Notes: generated by a model from the sequence alone, not told the origin. Shown: positions 53,683 to 63,422, counted from the stretch's first letter. The stretch: DNA of 64,000 nucleotides from an uncultured delta proteobacterium (GCA_903892415.1 CAITIQ010000669.1:22529-86528); one strand, 5' to 3'. Numbers and translations are program-made.

Positions 53683-55062
53683 ATGGCGAGTCTTCCCGTT
53701 CTCAACGTCTCTGACGCTCAGATTCCCGTACACAAGAAGCCCCCGGTCGCTGCTGAAGAGCTGGCTCATCGGACGCTGCTCGAGAAGCCCGATTGGCGCC
53801 GTATTCCGGCCTACAAGGACGTGACGGACGAGCAGTTCATGGACCACAACTGGCAGGCCAAAAAGTCCATCACGCGGCCAGACAAGCTGCTCGAAACGCT
53901 GGCTGGCATCGCTTCCCCCGAGTTCATCAAGGACGCGACGGAAGGCTTCTCGCGAGCGCCGATGAGCGTGCGGGTCTCGCCCTACTTGATGAGCCTGATC
54001 GACTGGAACAACCCCGAGGATGATCCGCTACGCATTCAGTTCATCCCGATCGCCTCGCGCATGCTGCCGGACCATCCGAAGCTGGGCTTGGATTCGCTCC
54101 ACGAGCAGGAAGACGCGCCCGTTCCTGGCCTCACCCATCGCTACGCAGACAAGGCACTGTTCCTCCCGCTCGATACCTGTCCGGTGTACTGCCGCTTCTG
54201 CACACGTTCCTACGCCGTCGGCAACGACACGGAGTTGGTCGACAAGGTGCACCTCCGAGTGGACGTAGAACGCTGGGCGAAGGCCTTCCAATACATTTCG
54301 GAGCGTCCGGAGCTCGAAGACATCGTGGTCTCCGGAGGAGACGCCTACCAACTGCGGCCGGAGCAATTGCGCTTCATCGGAGAGACGTTGGTGCGCATGG
54401 ACAACATTCGTCGCATCCGCATCGCGACCAAGGGCCCCGCGGTCATGCCGCAAAAGATCCTGACGGATCACGATTGGCTGGACGCGGTCACCTGGGTGGT
54501 CGAACTCGGAAGGAAGTTGCACAAGGAAGTAGTGCTGCACACGCACTTCAACCATCCGAATGAGGTCACCGGGATCACCCGAGACGCGATGCTGCGACTG
54601 TTTGAGCGCGGCATCACCGTGCGCAACCAGTCGGTCATGATCCGCAACGTGAATGACTCTCGCGATACGATGAAGCTGCTCGTTCGCCGCCTCGGGCATA
54701 TCCACGTGCATCCGTACTACGTCTACGTTCACGACATGGTGAAGGGAGCAGAGGAGCTCCGGACGACGGTTCAAACGGCGATCGATATCGAGAAGTACGT
54801 CCGGGGCAGCACGGCTGGCTTCAACACGCCGACCTTCGTCGTTGATGCACCTGGCGGTGGTGGCAAGCGCGTTTGCCACTCGTACGAGTACTACAACCGA
54901 ACCACCGGAGTGTCGGTGTACAAGGCGCCCAGTGTGAAACCCGGGCAGCCGTTCCTCTACTTTGATCCGGTCAACCAGCTGCCAGAAGAGGGCCAGCGGC
55001 GCTGGGCCGATCCGAAGGAGCACGAGGCAATGGTGGAAGAGGCGCTGCAAGCCGTTCGCTAG
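53683..55062 (+). CDS. kamA: lysine 2,3-aminomutase
   Basis: This 459-residue radical-SAM/PLP enzyme converts L-lysine to beta-lysine. The cluster motif CPVYCRFC gives Cys166, Cys170 and Cys173. The PLP lysine is Lys395 in DAPGGGGKR. HPYYVYVHDMVKGAEELR and the ISGGDAY-like VVSGGDAY segment are family features. The length fits KamA and not the shorter EpmB. It is not next to kamDE (14189) or kdd (36872). It follows a transglycosylase gene by 21 bp. A terminator lies just after its stop. Confidence 0.95.
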   Translation: MASLPVLNVSDAQIPVHKKPPVAAEELAHRTLLEKPDWRRIPAYKDVTDEQFMDHNWQAKKSITRPDKLLETLAGIASPEFIKDATEGFSRAPMSVRVSPYLMSLIDWNNPEDDPLRIQFIPIASRMLPDHPKLGLDSLHEQEDAPVPGLTHRYADKALFLPLDTCPVYCRFCTRSYAVGNDTELVDKVHLRVDVERWAKAFQYISERPELEDIVVSGGDAYQLRPEQLRFIGETLVRMDNIRRIRIATKGPAVMPQKILTDHDWLDAVTWVVELGRKLHKEVVLHTHFNHPNEVTGITRDAMLRLFERGITVRNQSVMIRNVNDSRDTMKLLVRRLGHIHVHPYYVYVHDMVKGAEELRTTVQTAIDIEKYVRGSTAGFNTPTFVVDAPGGGGKRVCHSYEYYNRTTGVSVYKAPSVKPGQPFLYFDPVNQLPEEGQRRWADPKEHEAMVEEALQAVR

Positions 55063-55085
55063 CGAGTCTCCAAGCTATCTTCCAG

Positions 55086-55130
55086 GCGACCTCCCAACTC
55101 AACGTTGCGAGGTCGCTTTCATTTTCTCCC
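55086..55130 (+). terminator. terminator after kamA
   Basis: GCGACCTC pairs with GAGGTCGC around a 15 base loop and is followed by TTTCATTTTCT. It begins 24 bp after the kamA stop and overlaps the last codons of the convergent WYL regulator gene. Confidence 0.65.
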
Positions 55131-56424
55131 GCGACTTCGACTTCGCAGCCGGTTCGCTTGGCGCACCTGCGGATGACGCAGGCGCCGACGCTGCACCGGC
55201 CGACGCTGCAGCTGCAGGAGCGCTCGGGCCGTAGCGCTTGAGAGCATTCTCGAGCTCGCCGCGCACGCGTTGACGTAGCGACTCTGGCTCGACGACATTC
55301 GCTGTTTCGCCGAAGCCGAGCACCCAGGTGGTGACCTCGGTCAAGTCGCCGATCGTCATCGAAAGCCGAACACTGCCGTCGTCTTGCACGGCGATCTCTT
55401 GGCTTGGGTGAATGCGACGGGTTTCGACGTACTCGCGCACACGAGCGTCAAAATCGATCACCACCCGTTGCGGCTCACCGCCGTGCCAAATGCCGAACTG
55501 CCCTTGGAAATAGTCCTCGATACGAAAGTCGTCGGGGAGTTCGAAGCGCCCTTCGATCGAACAGTCGGTGTCACGCATACGATCGAGCAGGAAGGTGCGA
55601 ACCTCCTCCTTAGCGACGTGCAAGCCGACGCAATAGATCGCGTCCTTGTAGAGCACCATTGCGTACGGGTGAATGACGATGCGCTCCTCTTTGCCGTCCC
55701 GATTGCGCCGATAGCGACACTGTAGCGGGCGTAAATCGGCGACGGCTTGGAACACGTCGTCGAGTTCTTCGGTTCGCGAGCCGTAGTCCTTCGGTGCAAA
55801 CGGCAAATACAAGAAGCGCTCTTCCAAGCGAGCATCGGCCAAGCCTGCGTTTGGCCCCCGACCTGGGCGCTTGGCTACCGTGAGCAGCTTCTCGCTGGCC
55901 ATCGAGATCTCTTCGTACAACGCCGACCCTTTCATCGGCTCGAACAGGCGCCGTGCGGCCAGGAGCGCATATGCTTGAGTTCGGCGGACCTCCACTTTGC
56001 GGATGGCCTCGCCCGGCGCCAAGCGCCAGAGTGCCTGGCCACCAGGCTTCACGCGATGAGAGACGAGATCGATCTCTCGCTTCACCTCGTCGAGGTAGCG
56101 CCGCATCGAGCGTGGGGTGACGTGCAGCTCCCTCGCGAGGTCGTACAGGCTCAGGCCCTTTGGGTGTCGCACCAGCAGCGCGCGCAACGTCTCGAGCCGG
56201 CGGGCTTGGGTGAAGGAACCTTTGGGCCGACCACGTCGAGGGGGAAGCGTTGCCGAGGGAAAGACCGAAGCCCGCGGAGGTGGAATCGACGCCCGACTGG
56301 GCGACGCCGGCGGAATTGAAGCTCGCGTCGCTAGCGGAGGCATCGACTGTCGCGAGGTGGGCGGGAGTGTCGGGCGCAGAAGAGGTGCGTCCTCCTCCGA
56401 CCCAGCTGCTGTTTTGCGCGGCAT
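55099..56424 (-). CDS. WYL-domain transcriptional regulator with AT-hook-like motif
   Basis: This 441-residue regulator has a disordered N-terminus (residues 10-60) with Pro-rich repeats ASIPPASPS and ASIPPPRAS. An AT-hook-like RRGRPKGS follows at 63-70. A helix-turn-helix (GLSLYDLARELHVTPRSMRRYLDEV) precedes the WYL domain (about residues 145-400) with RYRRNRDGKEERIVIHPYAMVLY and YCVGLHV, then a WCX-like part. WYL domains bind nucleic acid or nucleotide ligands in many DNA-damage and defence regulators. The last 45 residues are Ala/Ser/Pro-rich. I take the ATG at 56424; a TTG lies seven codons upstream. It converges on kamA. Confidence 0.87.
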   Translation of the reverse strand: MPRKTAAGSEEDAPLLRPTLPPTSRQSMPPLATRASIPPASPSRASIPPPRASVFPSATLPPRRGRPKGSFTQARRLETLRALLVRHPKGLSLYDLARELHVTPRSMRRYLDEVKREIDLVSHRVKPGGQALWRLAPGEAIRKVEVRRTQAYALLAARRLFEPMKGSALYEEISMASEKLLTVAKRPGRGPNAGLADARLEERFLYLPFAPKDYGSRTEELDDVFQAVADLRPLQCRYRRNRDGKEERIVIHPYAMVLYKDAIYCVGLHVAKEEVRTFLLDRMRDTDCSIEGRFELPDDFRIEDYFQGQFGIWHGGEPQRVVIDFDARVREYVETRRIHPSQEIAVQDDGSVRLSMTIGDLTEVTTWVLGFGETANVVEPESLRQRVRGELENALKRYGPSAPAAAASAGAASAPASSAGAPSEPAAKSKSREKMKATSQR

Positions 56425-56667
56425 GCGCTGTTCACTAACCGACAAGCGACCTGGCCACTAGCGTTCGGCAATTCTTGGGCGGGGGACTTGATAGTTTCCA
56501 CGCGGCTGTGCTCTTCTCTGACTCTGAGGGTTGGCGTTCGCGCCGAGCCCACGCTTACTTCACCTTCAGTTTCCCAATCCCACACCATGCGCCCGCCTCA
56601 TCAAAAGGCGTGCTGCCAATACGGCGACGTACCAGCTAGCTCTTCGTCGAGCCAGGAGGGAGTCAAC

Positions 56668-59600
56668 TTGAGAACGACCGGCACCTTCGGTTTGAGCACG
56701 CTGCTGCTGGGTACAATTGCGCTGCTGAGCGACCCACGCGCCGCGCAGGCGCAAGAGCCAGCAGCTTGCCTGAGCCAAAACCCTGCAGAGTGGCCGGCGG
56801 CCGCAAAGCCCTACTTCCTGCTCCTGATCGACACCTCCGGGTCGATGACCGACCCGGTCAACAACGCGCAAGGCATGGCGATCAACACCTCGTGCTCGGT
56901 GTTGAACGCCAATGGCACCACCACCAACTTCGGTAGCGATCGCCGAGCGCACGCACGCTGTGCAGTGCGCAACACCCTGCTCGCTTACGCGGGCCAGGTG
57001 AACTTCGGTATGGCGACCTTCGCACGCACGTTGAGCGCCTGTAGCAACACGGTGAACACCAATGCCTGCAACTTCGGTAGCTGCACCTACGGCAACGTGA
57101 CTGGCAACTCCGCCGCAGCCAACTGCTCGGGCAGCACCGGCTGTGGCCCCGAACCCGGCGGCGGGACCAATTCCTCGAGCCGCGCCGGCGCGCTGATTCG
57201 CGTCGAAATGTTGCAGGACATCGGTAGCCCAGCGAGCAACATCTCGAACTTGCTCGAGTGGGTGGACGGCTCTTGCTCCAACAGCCGCGAGATTTTCGCC
57301 AACGGCTGCACGCCGCTCAACGGCATGCTGCGTGACGCCTTCCGCTACTACTCGAACGCCTGGACGCCCCCCGCGACGCCGGGCGGTCTCACACTCAACT
57401 CCCCCCTCACCTCGATCATGGCGGGGGAGCGAGCTTGCCGTTCGGTCAACGTCATTCTCGTCACCGACGGCGGTGAAACCTGTGACGCGGGAGCAGACGC
57501 GGTAGACGCCGCGGCCGACTTGTTCGCGGGCTTCAGCAAAGACGGTCTCACGTGGAACGTGCGTACCAGCGTGATTGACTTCGGCAATGCTGGAGCAACA
57601 GCCGATCAGATCGCCGACGCCGGAGACGGACCACCAACCAACAGTGCTTCGGCGTTCGCCGCTACCAACGAGACGGAGCTATCGCTAGCGCTCTCCGAAA
57701 TCATCGGCGCCAGTGTGCGGCCAGAGATCTGTGACAACACAGACAACAACTGCAACCTGTGTACGGATGAAGGCTACGCCCACTACTGCAACACGGCACA
57801 AACCTGCTGCACGTGGAGCACCAACGTCCAGCGCACCGAATGCCTCAACAACTACGCCGCTTCACTCAACACCAATCCCCCGGATGGGAACCTCAGCCTG
57901 CTGCCTTGCACGACGCCAGGCCAACAAAGTGTCCCGTCGCAATGGCTTTGTTTCAACCCGGGAGACGAGTGCGACAACGTCGACAACAACTGCTTCTCGG
58001 GTATCGACGAAGGAGCGAACAAGTGCGGCTCCCCGCTCGCTTGCCCAAGCCCTGAAACCTGCGACGGCCTGGATCAGGACTGCGACGGCACCGCTGACAA
58101 CGGTGGAGTCTGCGGCGCATGCGTGCCGAGCCCCGAGGTTTGTGACGGTTGTGACAATGACTGCGACGGCACAGCCGACGACGGGATCGCGGCTGTTCCC
58201 TGCGGATTGAGCACCCCCCCCAACTGCGTCGGTACGATTAGTTGCACGCCACCCCAGGCCGTGGCGATCGGCGGGTGCGCGGCGGGCGGTGGCTTCGGCA
58301 CCTGCAACAACTCTCCGCAGACCGAGCTTTGCGATGGCATCGACAACGATTGTGACGGCATCACCGACGACAATGTCGCTCCCACTGCCTGCGTTCCCAA
58401 CGGTACACCCAACAACCTCGTCTACGGGGGCAGCAGCCAGTGCCAGCAAGGCAGTCTACCGTGCGGTGGGATGTGCTCAGGCTTCGTTGGACCCTCCACC
58501 GAGATCTGCGACGGCATCGACAACGATTGTGACGGCCAGGTCGACGAAGCGTTGGGGGCCCCGATCGGTCAACAATGCGGCGTTTCATCCGCACCGTGCG
58601 CACCAGGAACGACCCAATGCGTGAACGGAGCGTTGACCTGCGTTGGCGGCGTCCAGCCGCAACCTGAGGTCTGTGACGGCGTGGACAACAACTGCAACGG
58701 CCAAGCCGACGAGGCCCCGCTCGCCGACGCGCCGCTGCCTGGACAGAACGGCTGTTGGCAGCTCGCAGGCAACTGTTGCACCCTTGGCAGTGGCGTCGGC
58801 CAACTGAATTGGTGCCCTCCCCCCGGTGCGACCTGCACGGGTGAAGGAACGTTGGTGAATCCCTGCAACGCTGGCACGTTGGTTTGCGGCGGGCTCTCCG
58901 GTTGGGAATGCCAAGGTGGAACTGCACCAGCTGCGGAGGTGTGCGACGGCGTCGATAACGACTGCGACGCGACGATCGATGACGGCAACTTCCCGAGCGA
59001 GGGACAGGCCTGCGGACTTGCCGTTGCGCCTTGTCAACAAGGCACCATTCAATGCACCGCCGGCACGCTCGACTGCGTTGGCGACGTACCTCCGAGCGCC
59101 GAGATCTGTGACGGCATCGACAACAACTGCGACACCTTGGTGGACAACGGCATCCCGATCGGTGGGCCGTGCGCAGCTCCTTACGACATGATCGCCTTCC
59201 CCGGAGATCGCTCGGCTGCCCCCTGTCAACCCGGCAACTTCCAATGCGACGCGATGGGCGGTCTGATCTGCGTTGGCGGCGTCGGACCCAGCGCTGAAAT
59301 CTGCGACGGCATCGACAACGATTGTGACGGCACCATCGACGAAGCCGGCCCGGCTCCTGACGGGCTCGACGGCTCGGCCAATCCGCTCCCACCGCCGGCT
59401 GGCAACCTTGGAGACGCGTGCGGCGTGGACGCCGGAGCCTGCCAAGAGGGCGTGCTCTCGTGTGTGAACGGCCTGGTGCAATGCGTGAACGGAGTGGGTC
59501 CACAGCCCGAGCAATGCGACTGCAGCGACAACGACTGCAACGGCGTCACCGACAACGAAAATCCGAATAACAACCCGCCGCTTTGCGGCGAAGGGAAAGA

Positions 59601-60663
59601 CTGCATCGCCGCGGCCGGCTCCTGCCAGTGCGCAGCGCCGTGCGGGGGCGGAGAGTTCCCGTGCCCCACCGGCCAGGTCTGTGAGGAGGTCGTATCGAGC
59701 GAGACAGGCGAAAGGCTCGGCGCTTATTGCGTGGCCGACAACTGTGGAGACTGCACGACCAAGACGGTCACGAGCGGCGCTGGGGCGGTGGTCTGCGCGC
59801 CTTCCGGGACGCCGCGAACAGACTGCGTTGAAGTGCCTGAGTGCGTTTGCAAAGGCCAATTTGGCTGTCAGGAGCCCTGCTTCAATGTTGCCTGTGATGC
59901 GCCAACCGTGTGCGCAACCAGCGGGGACAAGGCCGGAACCTGCGTCGTGGACAACTGTTTCAACCTTGGTTGTGCTGGCTGTGATCAGGTCTGCAACAAC
60001 GACGGCGGCTGCGTCGCTAACCCGTGCACCGAGGACAGTTGTGCCCCCGGCGAGGTCTGCAAGCCTTCAGAGGACTTCACTTCCTTCACCTGCTCGCCGT
60101 CCTGCGCAGCCGTCGATTGCCAGCCAGGTGAGATCTGCGAAGACGGGGTGTGTAAGACCGGCTGCAGTCCGGTTTGTGCCGCAACTCAGGTGTGTGACCT
60201 CGCGCAAGACCCACCAACCTGTGTTGAGAACCTTTGCAACGACGCCTCCTGCCCCAACGGTGGGTGCTGCGATCCGATCGACGGTAGCTGCGGCGCTTGC
60301 CCATGCGAAGGTGTCATCTGTCCCGAAGGTCAAGACTGCTCGAACGGTGAGTGCTTCCAGAGCATGGGCCAGGGTGGTGAGGGCGGTAGCGGCGGCGCTG
60401 TCACCAGCGGCGGCGGCGGCACCAGCGGCGGAACGGGTGGAAATGGGTCCGGCGCTGGCGGTGGCACTGCCAACGAGCCAGGCGTTTGGGGGCTCGCGAC
60501 CGGTGGCGGCGGATGCGCTTGCCGCAGTGATGCAAGCTCGGATAATCCTAGAACTGTGAGTGCGGGGTTGGCAGTCCTTGGCCTGGCACTGGTACGTCGC
60601 CGCCGTCGTGAGCGAAGAAAGCTACGTCAACTTGCAGCAGCCAAATCGGAGGTGACCCAGTGA
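56668..60663 (+). CDS. giant VWA and MopE-type repeat protein with MYXO-CTERM-like tail
   Basis: This is a 1331-residue secreted protein. The TTG at 56668 is preferred: it has AGGAGGGAG upstream and gives a clean signal peptide (cleavage near AQA-QEP). The VWA domain has an intact MIDAS (Asp55, Ser57, Ser59 in DTSGSM). From about residue 350 to 950 there are eleven copies of the MopE-type putative metal-binding motif, consensus CDGIDNDCDGxxDE, separated by Cys-rich spacers. An EGF-like Cys-rich region follows, then a Gly/Ser-rich linker. The end resembles MYXO-CTERM sorting: GGGCACR, a hydrophobic helix and RRRRRERR. It is translationally coupled to the next gene. Confidence 0.9.
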   Translation: MRTTGTFGLSTLLLGTIALLSDPRAAQAQEPAACLSQNPAEWPAAAKPYFLLLIDTSGSMTDPVNNAQGMAINTSCSVLNANGTTTNFGSDRRAHARCAVRNTLLAYAGQVNFGMATFARTLSACSNTVNTNACNFGSCTYGNVTGNSAAANCSGSTGCGPEPGGGTNSSSRAGALIRVEMLQDIGSPASNISNLLEWVDGSCSNSREIFANGCTPLNGMLRDAFRYYSNAWTPPATPGGLTLNSPLTSIMAGERACRSVNVILVTDGGETCDAGADAVDAAADLFAGFSKDGLTWNVRTSVIDFGNAGATADQIADAGDGPPTNSASAFAATNETELSLALSEIIGASVRPEICDNTDNNCNLCTDEGYAHYCNTAQTCCTWSTNVQRTECLNNYAASLNTNPPDGNLSLLPCTTPGQQSVPSQWLCFNPGDECDNVDNNCFSGIDEGANKCGSPLACPSPETCDGLDQDCDGTADNGGVCGACVPSPEVCDGCDNDCDGTADDGIAAVPCGLSTPPNCVGTISCTPPQAVAIGGCAAGGGFGTCNNSPQTELCDGIDNDCDGITDDNVAPTACVPNGTPNNLVYGGSSQCQQGSLPCGGMCSGFVGPSTEICDGIDNDCDGQVDEALGAPIGQQCGVSSAPCAPGTTQCVNGALTCVGGVQPQPEVCDGVDNNCNGQADEAPLADAPLPGQNGCWQLAGNCCTLGSGVGQLNWCPPPGATCTGEGTLVNPCNAGTLVCGGLSGWECQGGTAPAAEVCDGVDNDCDATIDDGNFPSEGQACGLAVAPCQQGTIQCTAGTLDCVGDVPPSAEICDGIDNNCDTLVDNGIPIGGPCAAPYDMIAFPGDRSAAPCQPGNFQCDAMGGLICVGGVGPSAEICDGIDNDCDGTIDEAGPAPDGLDGSANPLPPPAGNLGDACGVDAGACQEGVLSCVNGLVQCVNGVGPQPEQCDCSDNDCNGVTDNENPNNNPPLCGEGKDCIAAAGSCQCAAPCGGGEFPCPTGQVCEEVVSSETGERLGAYCVADNCGDCTTKTVTSGAGAVVCAPSGTPRTDCVEVPECVCKGQFGCQEPCFNVACDAPTVCATSGDKAGTCVVDNCFNLGCAGCDQVCNNDGGCVANPCTEDSCAPGEVCKPSEDFTSFTCSPSCAAVDCQPGEICEDGVCKTGCSPVCAATQVCDLAQDPPTCVENLCNDASCPNGGCCDPIDGSCGACPCEGVICPEGQDCSNGECFQSMGQGGEGGSGGAVTSGGGGTSGGTGGNGSGAGGGTANEPGVWGLATGGGGCACRSDASSDNPRTVSAGLAVLGLALVRRRRRERRKLRQLAAAKSEVTQ

Positions 60664-63422
60664 GCACGAAATTCCAATGGGGCCTGCTCCTTGCGTCCCT
60701 CCTCTCGACCGCTTGTGACACCCAGGCCTTTTGTTTCCGCGATTGTGAAGACGGCGGGAACCAACCTGCTGGGGGCAATGGCGCAGCGGGTGGAGCAGGC
60801 GGAAACGGCGCCGGCTTCACCGGGGGCAGCTCCGGGGTGTTCGTTGGTGGAGGCGGGAACGGAGGCAGCGGAGGTTGTGAGCCTACCGAGGGTGGGGTCG
60901 AGGTTTGCGACGGCATCGACAACGACTGCAATGCGATAACTGATGACATCGCAGACATTGACTACGCCGATCCGAAGACCTGCGGCACTTGCGGCAACAA
61001 CTGCTACCTGACGCTCACCAACGTCGACCCAGCGACGGTTGAATGCGCCCCGAGTCCAGAGCCGGGGGTAGTGCCTGGGGACTGCTCCGGCACGTGTGCC
61101 GCCGATTACCAGGATCTCGATGGAGACGGCCTCTCCTGCGAGTACTACTGCGTGTTCGCCGGGCCGGACACGGTCTGCAACAACAAGGACGACAACTGTG
61201 ACGGCGTCATCGACGACCAGGTCAACAAGTGCACCGACGAGCAGAACTGCGGCAAGTGTGGCGGCATCTGCAACGCGGCCAATGCGCTTACCATCTGCGT
61301 CGCGGACAACCCGCCGAACTGCGACGAGACCAACACCGAGTGCGCGATCGATACCTGTGACCCTGGCTTCGTCGATCTCGACGGGGTTTACGCCACCGGC
61401 TGTGAGTACGCTTGCGTGGCCACCGGCCCCGAGGTTTGCGGGGACCAGGTAGACAACGACTGTGACGGCCTGATCGACTCGGCCGACGATCTCTCGAATG
61501 ATCCCGCCATCGGGGTGCAGTGCTTTGGGGATCCCGACGGAGAGTGCGCTCAACTGGCGAACGCGGGTATCAGCGCCTGCGTCAACGGCACGGTGACGTG
61601 CACCGGCGCCAACGTCTTGTTCGAGAACGACCAACTGGAGAACTGCGACAACGTCGATAACAACTGCGACGGTCTCACGGACAACTCTCCGACAGACGCG
61701 GGAGGTCCCTGCGGCATCAGCAACATCTTCCCGTGCACCTTCGGCACGTTGCAATGCATTGCCGGGTCGCTTTCGTGCCAAGGAGCCATCAATCCAGGGA
61801 CAGAGTCCTGCAACGGCCAAGACGACAACTGCGACGGCGACATCGACTTGGCCGGCGGCAATCCGCCAATGGACGCCATGGGCACTTGCAACGTGCCCAT
61901 CCCGCCGCCCGTTGGCGCGACCTCGCCTTGCATGGCGGGCACTCGAGCTTGCATCGGCGGAACCGTTCAATGCGTTGGCTCGGTTGGGCCCACCTCGGTT
62001 GGTGATAGCTGCGGCGTCGACGCGAACTGCGACGGCTCGCTCACCAACCAGCCCAACTTGACGAACAGCGTCGCCAACTGCGGGATGTGCGGTAACAACT
62101 GCAACGCTGCTGCCGTCAACGCCAGCTTCAACTGCGTCAACAGCCAGTGCGTGTTTAACGCCTGTTTGCCTGGCTTCTTCGACCTCGACAACAACGGCAC
62201 GTGTGAATACGCATGCACGTTCGTGTCGGCGCAGGAGGCCTGCAACGGCCAGGATGACAACTGCAATGGCCAAACGGACGAAGGCGTCGTAGCACCCTCA
62301 CCGAAGCAGGTTTGCGGTGTCGCTGCCGCGGCCTCGCGGCCGGAGTGCACAACCGGCGTCACGGTCGCGTGCGTCGCTGGTGGCTGGCAATGCACCTTCC
62401 CCGCCGGTGTTTGCGCCGGTGGTTGCTCACCCAACGACGAGACCTGCGACGGCCTCGACAACGACTGCGACGGCTTCCTGAACGAGAACGTTCCGGACTT
62501 TGGAGCTCCCTGCGCCAGCGATGACGGTGACCCGCTCGGTGATGGCGCCTGTCGCACCACCGGCACCAAAGTTTGCGCTTCCGGGTCGACAACCACCTGT
62601 TCGGCAATGCCTGCCAACTGCGCGTCACTCCCCGGCGGCTGCACCGAGGTATGCGACGGCGTCGACAATGACTGTGACGGTCTGACCGATGAGACCTTCA
62701 ACAACAAGGGCACCAACGCCGCCAACTTCTACCGCCCCCGCGTAATCCGCTTGGCGAACAGCCTTTGGATCTACCAACACGAGGCGAGCCGACCCAACGC
62801 GAGCACAACGGTTCCGGGCTTTGGCAACGGCTACTGGACGAGCTCACCGCCAGCAACCACCCAAGATCAGACGCCGAGTTGTTCGGAACCCGCGCGTATT
62901 CCGTGGTTCAACGTCACGCCCGACGAGGTGGAGCAAACCTGCCTCGCCGCCGGCGGTAGCATCTGCACACAAACGCAATGGCGTGACGCCTGTCGCGTCA
63001 ACCCGCTCGCTGGTGCCGATTGCACCTTCGGCTACGCAGCCAACGCGGCGGCCTGCACGTCCCCCTTCACCGCGTCGAAGTATTGCAATCTTGGGCCCAG
63101 CTTCGACTTCAACAGCGGGGTAGCAGGCGATCAAGACGGCCTGCTCTCCACCGGCTCGGCGCTGCTTCAAAACTGCTGGTCACCCTGGGAGAACTTGCAG
63201 AGCAACCCCGTCGGCGTAAACGGACGCTTGTTCGACATCACCGGCAATCTTCGAGAGATCACGCGTTTGAACGCCACCACCTACACCCTGATGGGCGGTG
63301 CGTTCAATTCAGCGGCGGAGGCCGGCTCGACCTGCGATTTCACGTTCTACAACGTGGACGACGAGTTCAAGTTCTTCGACACTGGCTTCCGTTGCTGCTT
63401 CACGCAGAATCCGACGCTGTAG
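60660..63422 (+). CDS. MopE-repeat lipoprotein with C-terminal FGE-fold domain
   Basis: This 920-residue lipoprotein starts at a GTG overlapping the previous stop (GTGA). Lipobox LSTAC gives Cys19, followed by a Gly/Asn-rich spacer (residues 32-70). Eight or nine CDGxDNDCDG-type metal-binding motifs span about residues 80-680 (for example VCDGIDNDCNAITDD, VCDGVDNDCDGLTDE). The last 230 residues resemble an FGE-sulfatase fold: PWFNVTPDEVEQTC, CTQTQWRDAC, FDITGNLREIT, LMGGAFNS, DTGFRCCF, without the active-site Cys pair. It is probably anchored to the outer membrane and may bind the VWA partner encoded just upstream. Confidence 0.88.
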   Translation: MSTKFQWGLLLASLLSTACDTQAFCFRDCEDGGNQPAGGNGAAGGAGGNGAGFTGGSSGVFVGGGGNGGSGGCEPTEGGVEVCDGIDNDCNAITDDIADIDYADPKTCGTCGNNCYLTLTNVDPATVECAPSPEPGVVPGDCSGTCAADYQDLDGDGLSCEYYCVFAGPDTVCNNKDDNCDGVIDDQVNKCTDEQNCGKCGGICNAANALTICVADNPPNCDETNTECAIDTCDPGFVDLDGVYATGCEYACVATGPEVCGDQVDNDCDGLIDSADDLSNDPAIGVQCFGDPDGECAQLANAGISACVNGTVTCTGANVLFENDQLENCDNVDNNCDGLTDNSPTDAGGPCGISNIFPCTFGTLQCIAGSLSCQGAINPGTESCNGQDDNCDGDIDLAGGNPPMDAMGTCNVPIPPPVGATSPCMAGTRACIGGTVQCVGSVGPTSVGDSCGVDANCDGSLTNQPNLTNSVANCGMCGNNCNAAAVNASFNCVNSQCVFNACLPGFFDLDNNGTCEYACTFVSAQEACNGQDDNCNGQTDEGVVAPSPKQVCGVAAAASRPECTTGVTVACVAGGWQCTFPAGVCAGGCSPNDETCDGLDNDCDGFLNENVPDFGAPCASDDGDPLGDGACRTTGTKVCASGSTTTCSAMPANCASLPGGCTEVCDGVDNDCDGLTDETFNNKGTNAANFYRPRVIRLANSLWIYQHEASRPNASTTVPGFGNGYWTSSPPATTQDQTPSCSEPARIPWFNVTPDEVEQTCLAAGGSICTQTQWRDACRVNPLAGADCTFGYAANAAACTSPFTASKYCNLGPSFDFNSGVAGDQDGLLSTGSALLQNCWSPWENLQSNPVGVNGRLFDITGNLREITRLNATTYTLMGGAFNSAAEAGSTCDFTFYNVDDEFKFFDTGFRCCFTQNPTL

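Noticed and set aside
58361..59859. Long minus-strand frames inside the giant VWA gene
   Set aside because: They are Arg/Ala-rich shadows of the repeat-coding strand with no recognisable motif.
60627..62273. 548-codon open frame on the minus strand
   Set aside because: It is the reverse of the CDGxDNDCDG repeat gene. The plus strand has signal peptide, repeats and domain; the minus frame is a Val/Ala/Arg-rich composition artefact.
56668..63422. CDGxDNDCDG repeats as a nucleotide tandem repeat or CRISPR-like array
   Set aside because: Spacing and DNA sequence vary between copies and conservation is at protein level, so they are protein motifs.
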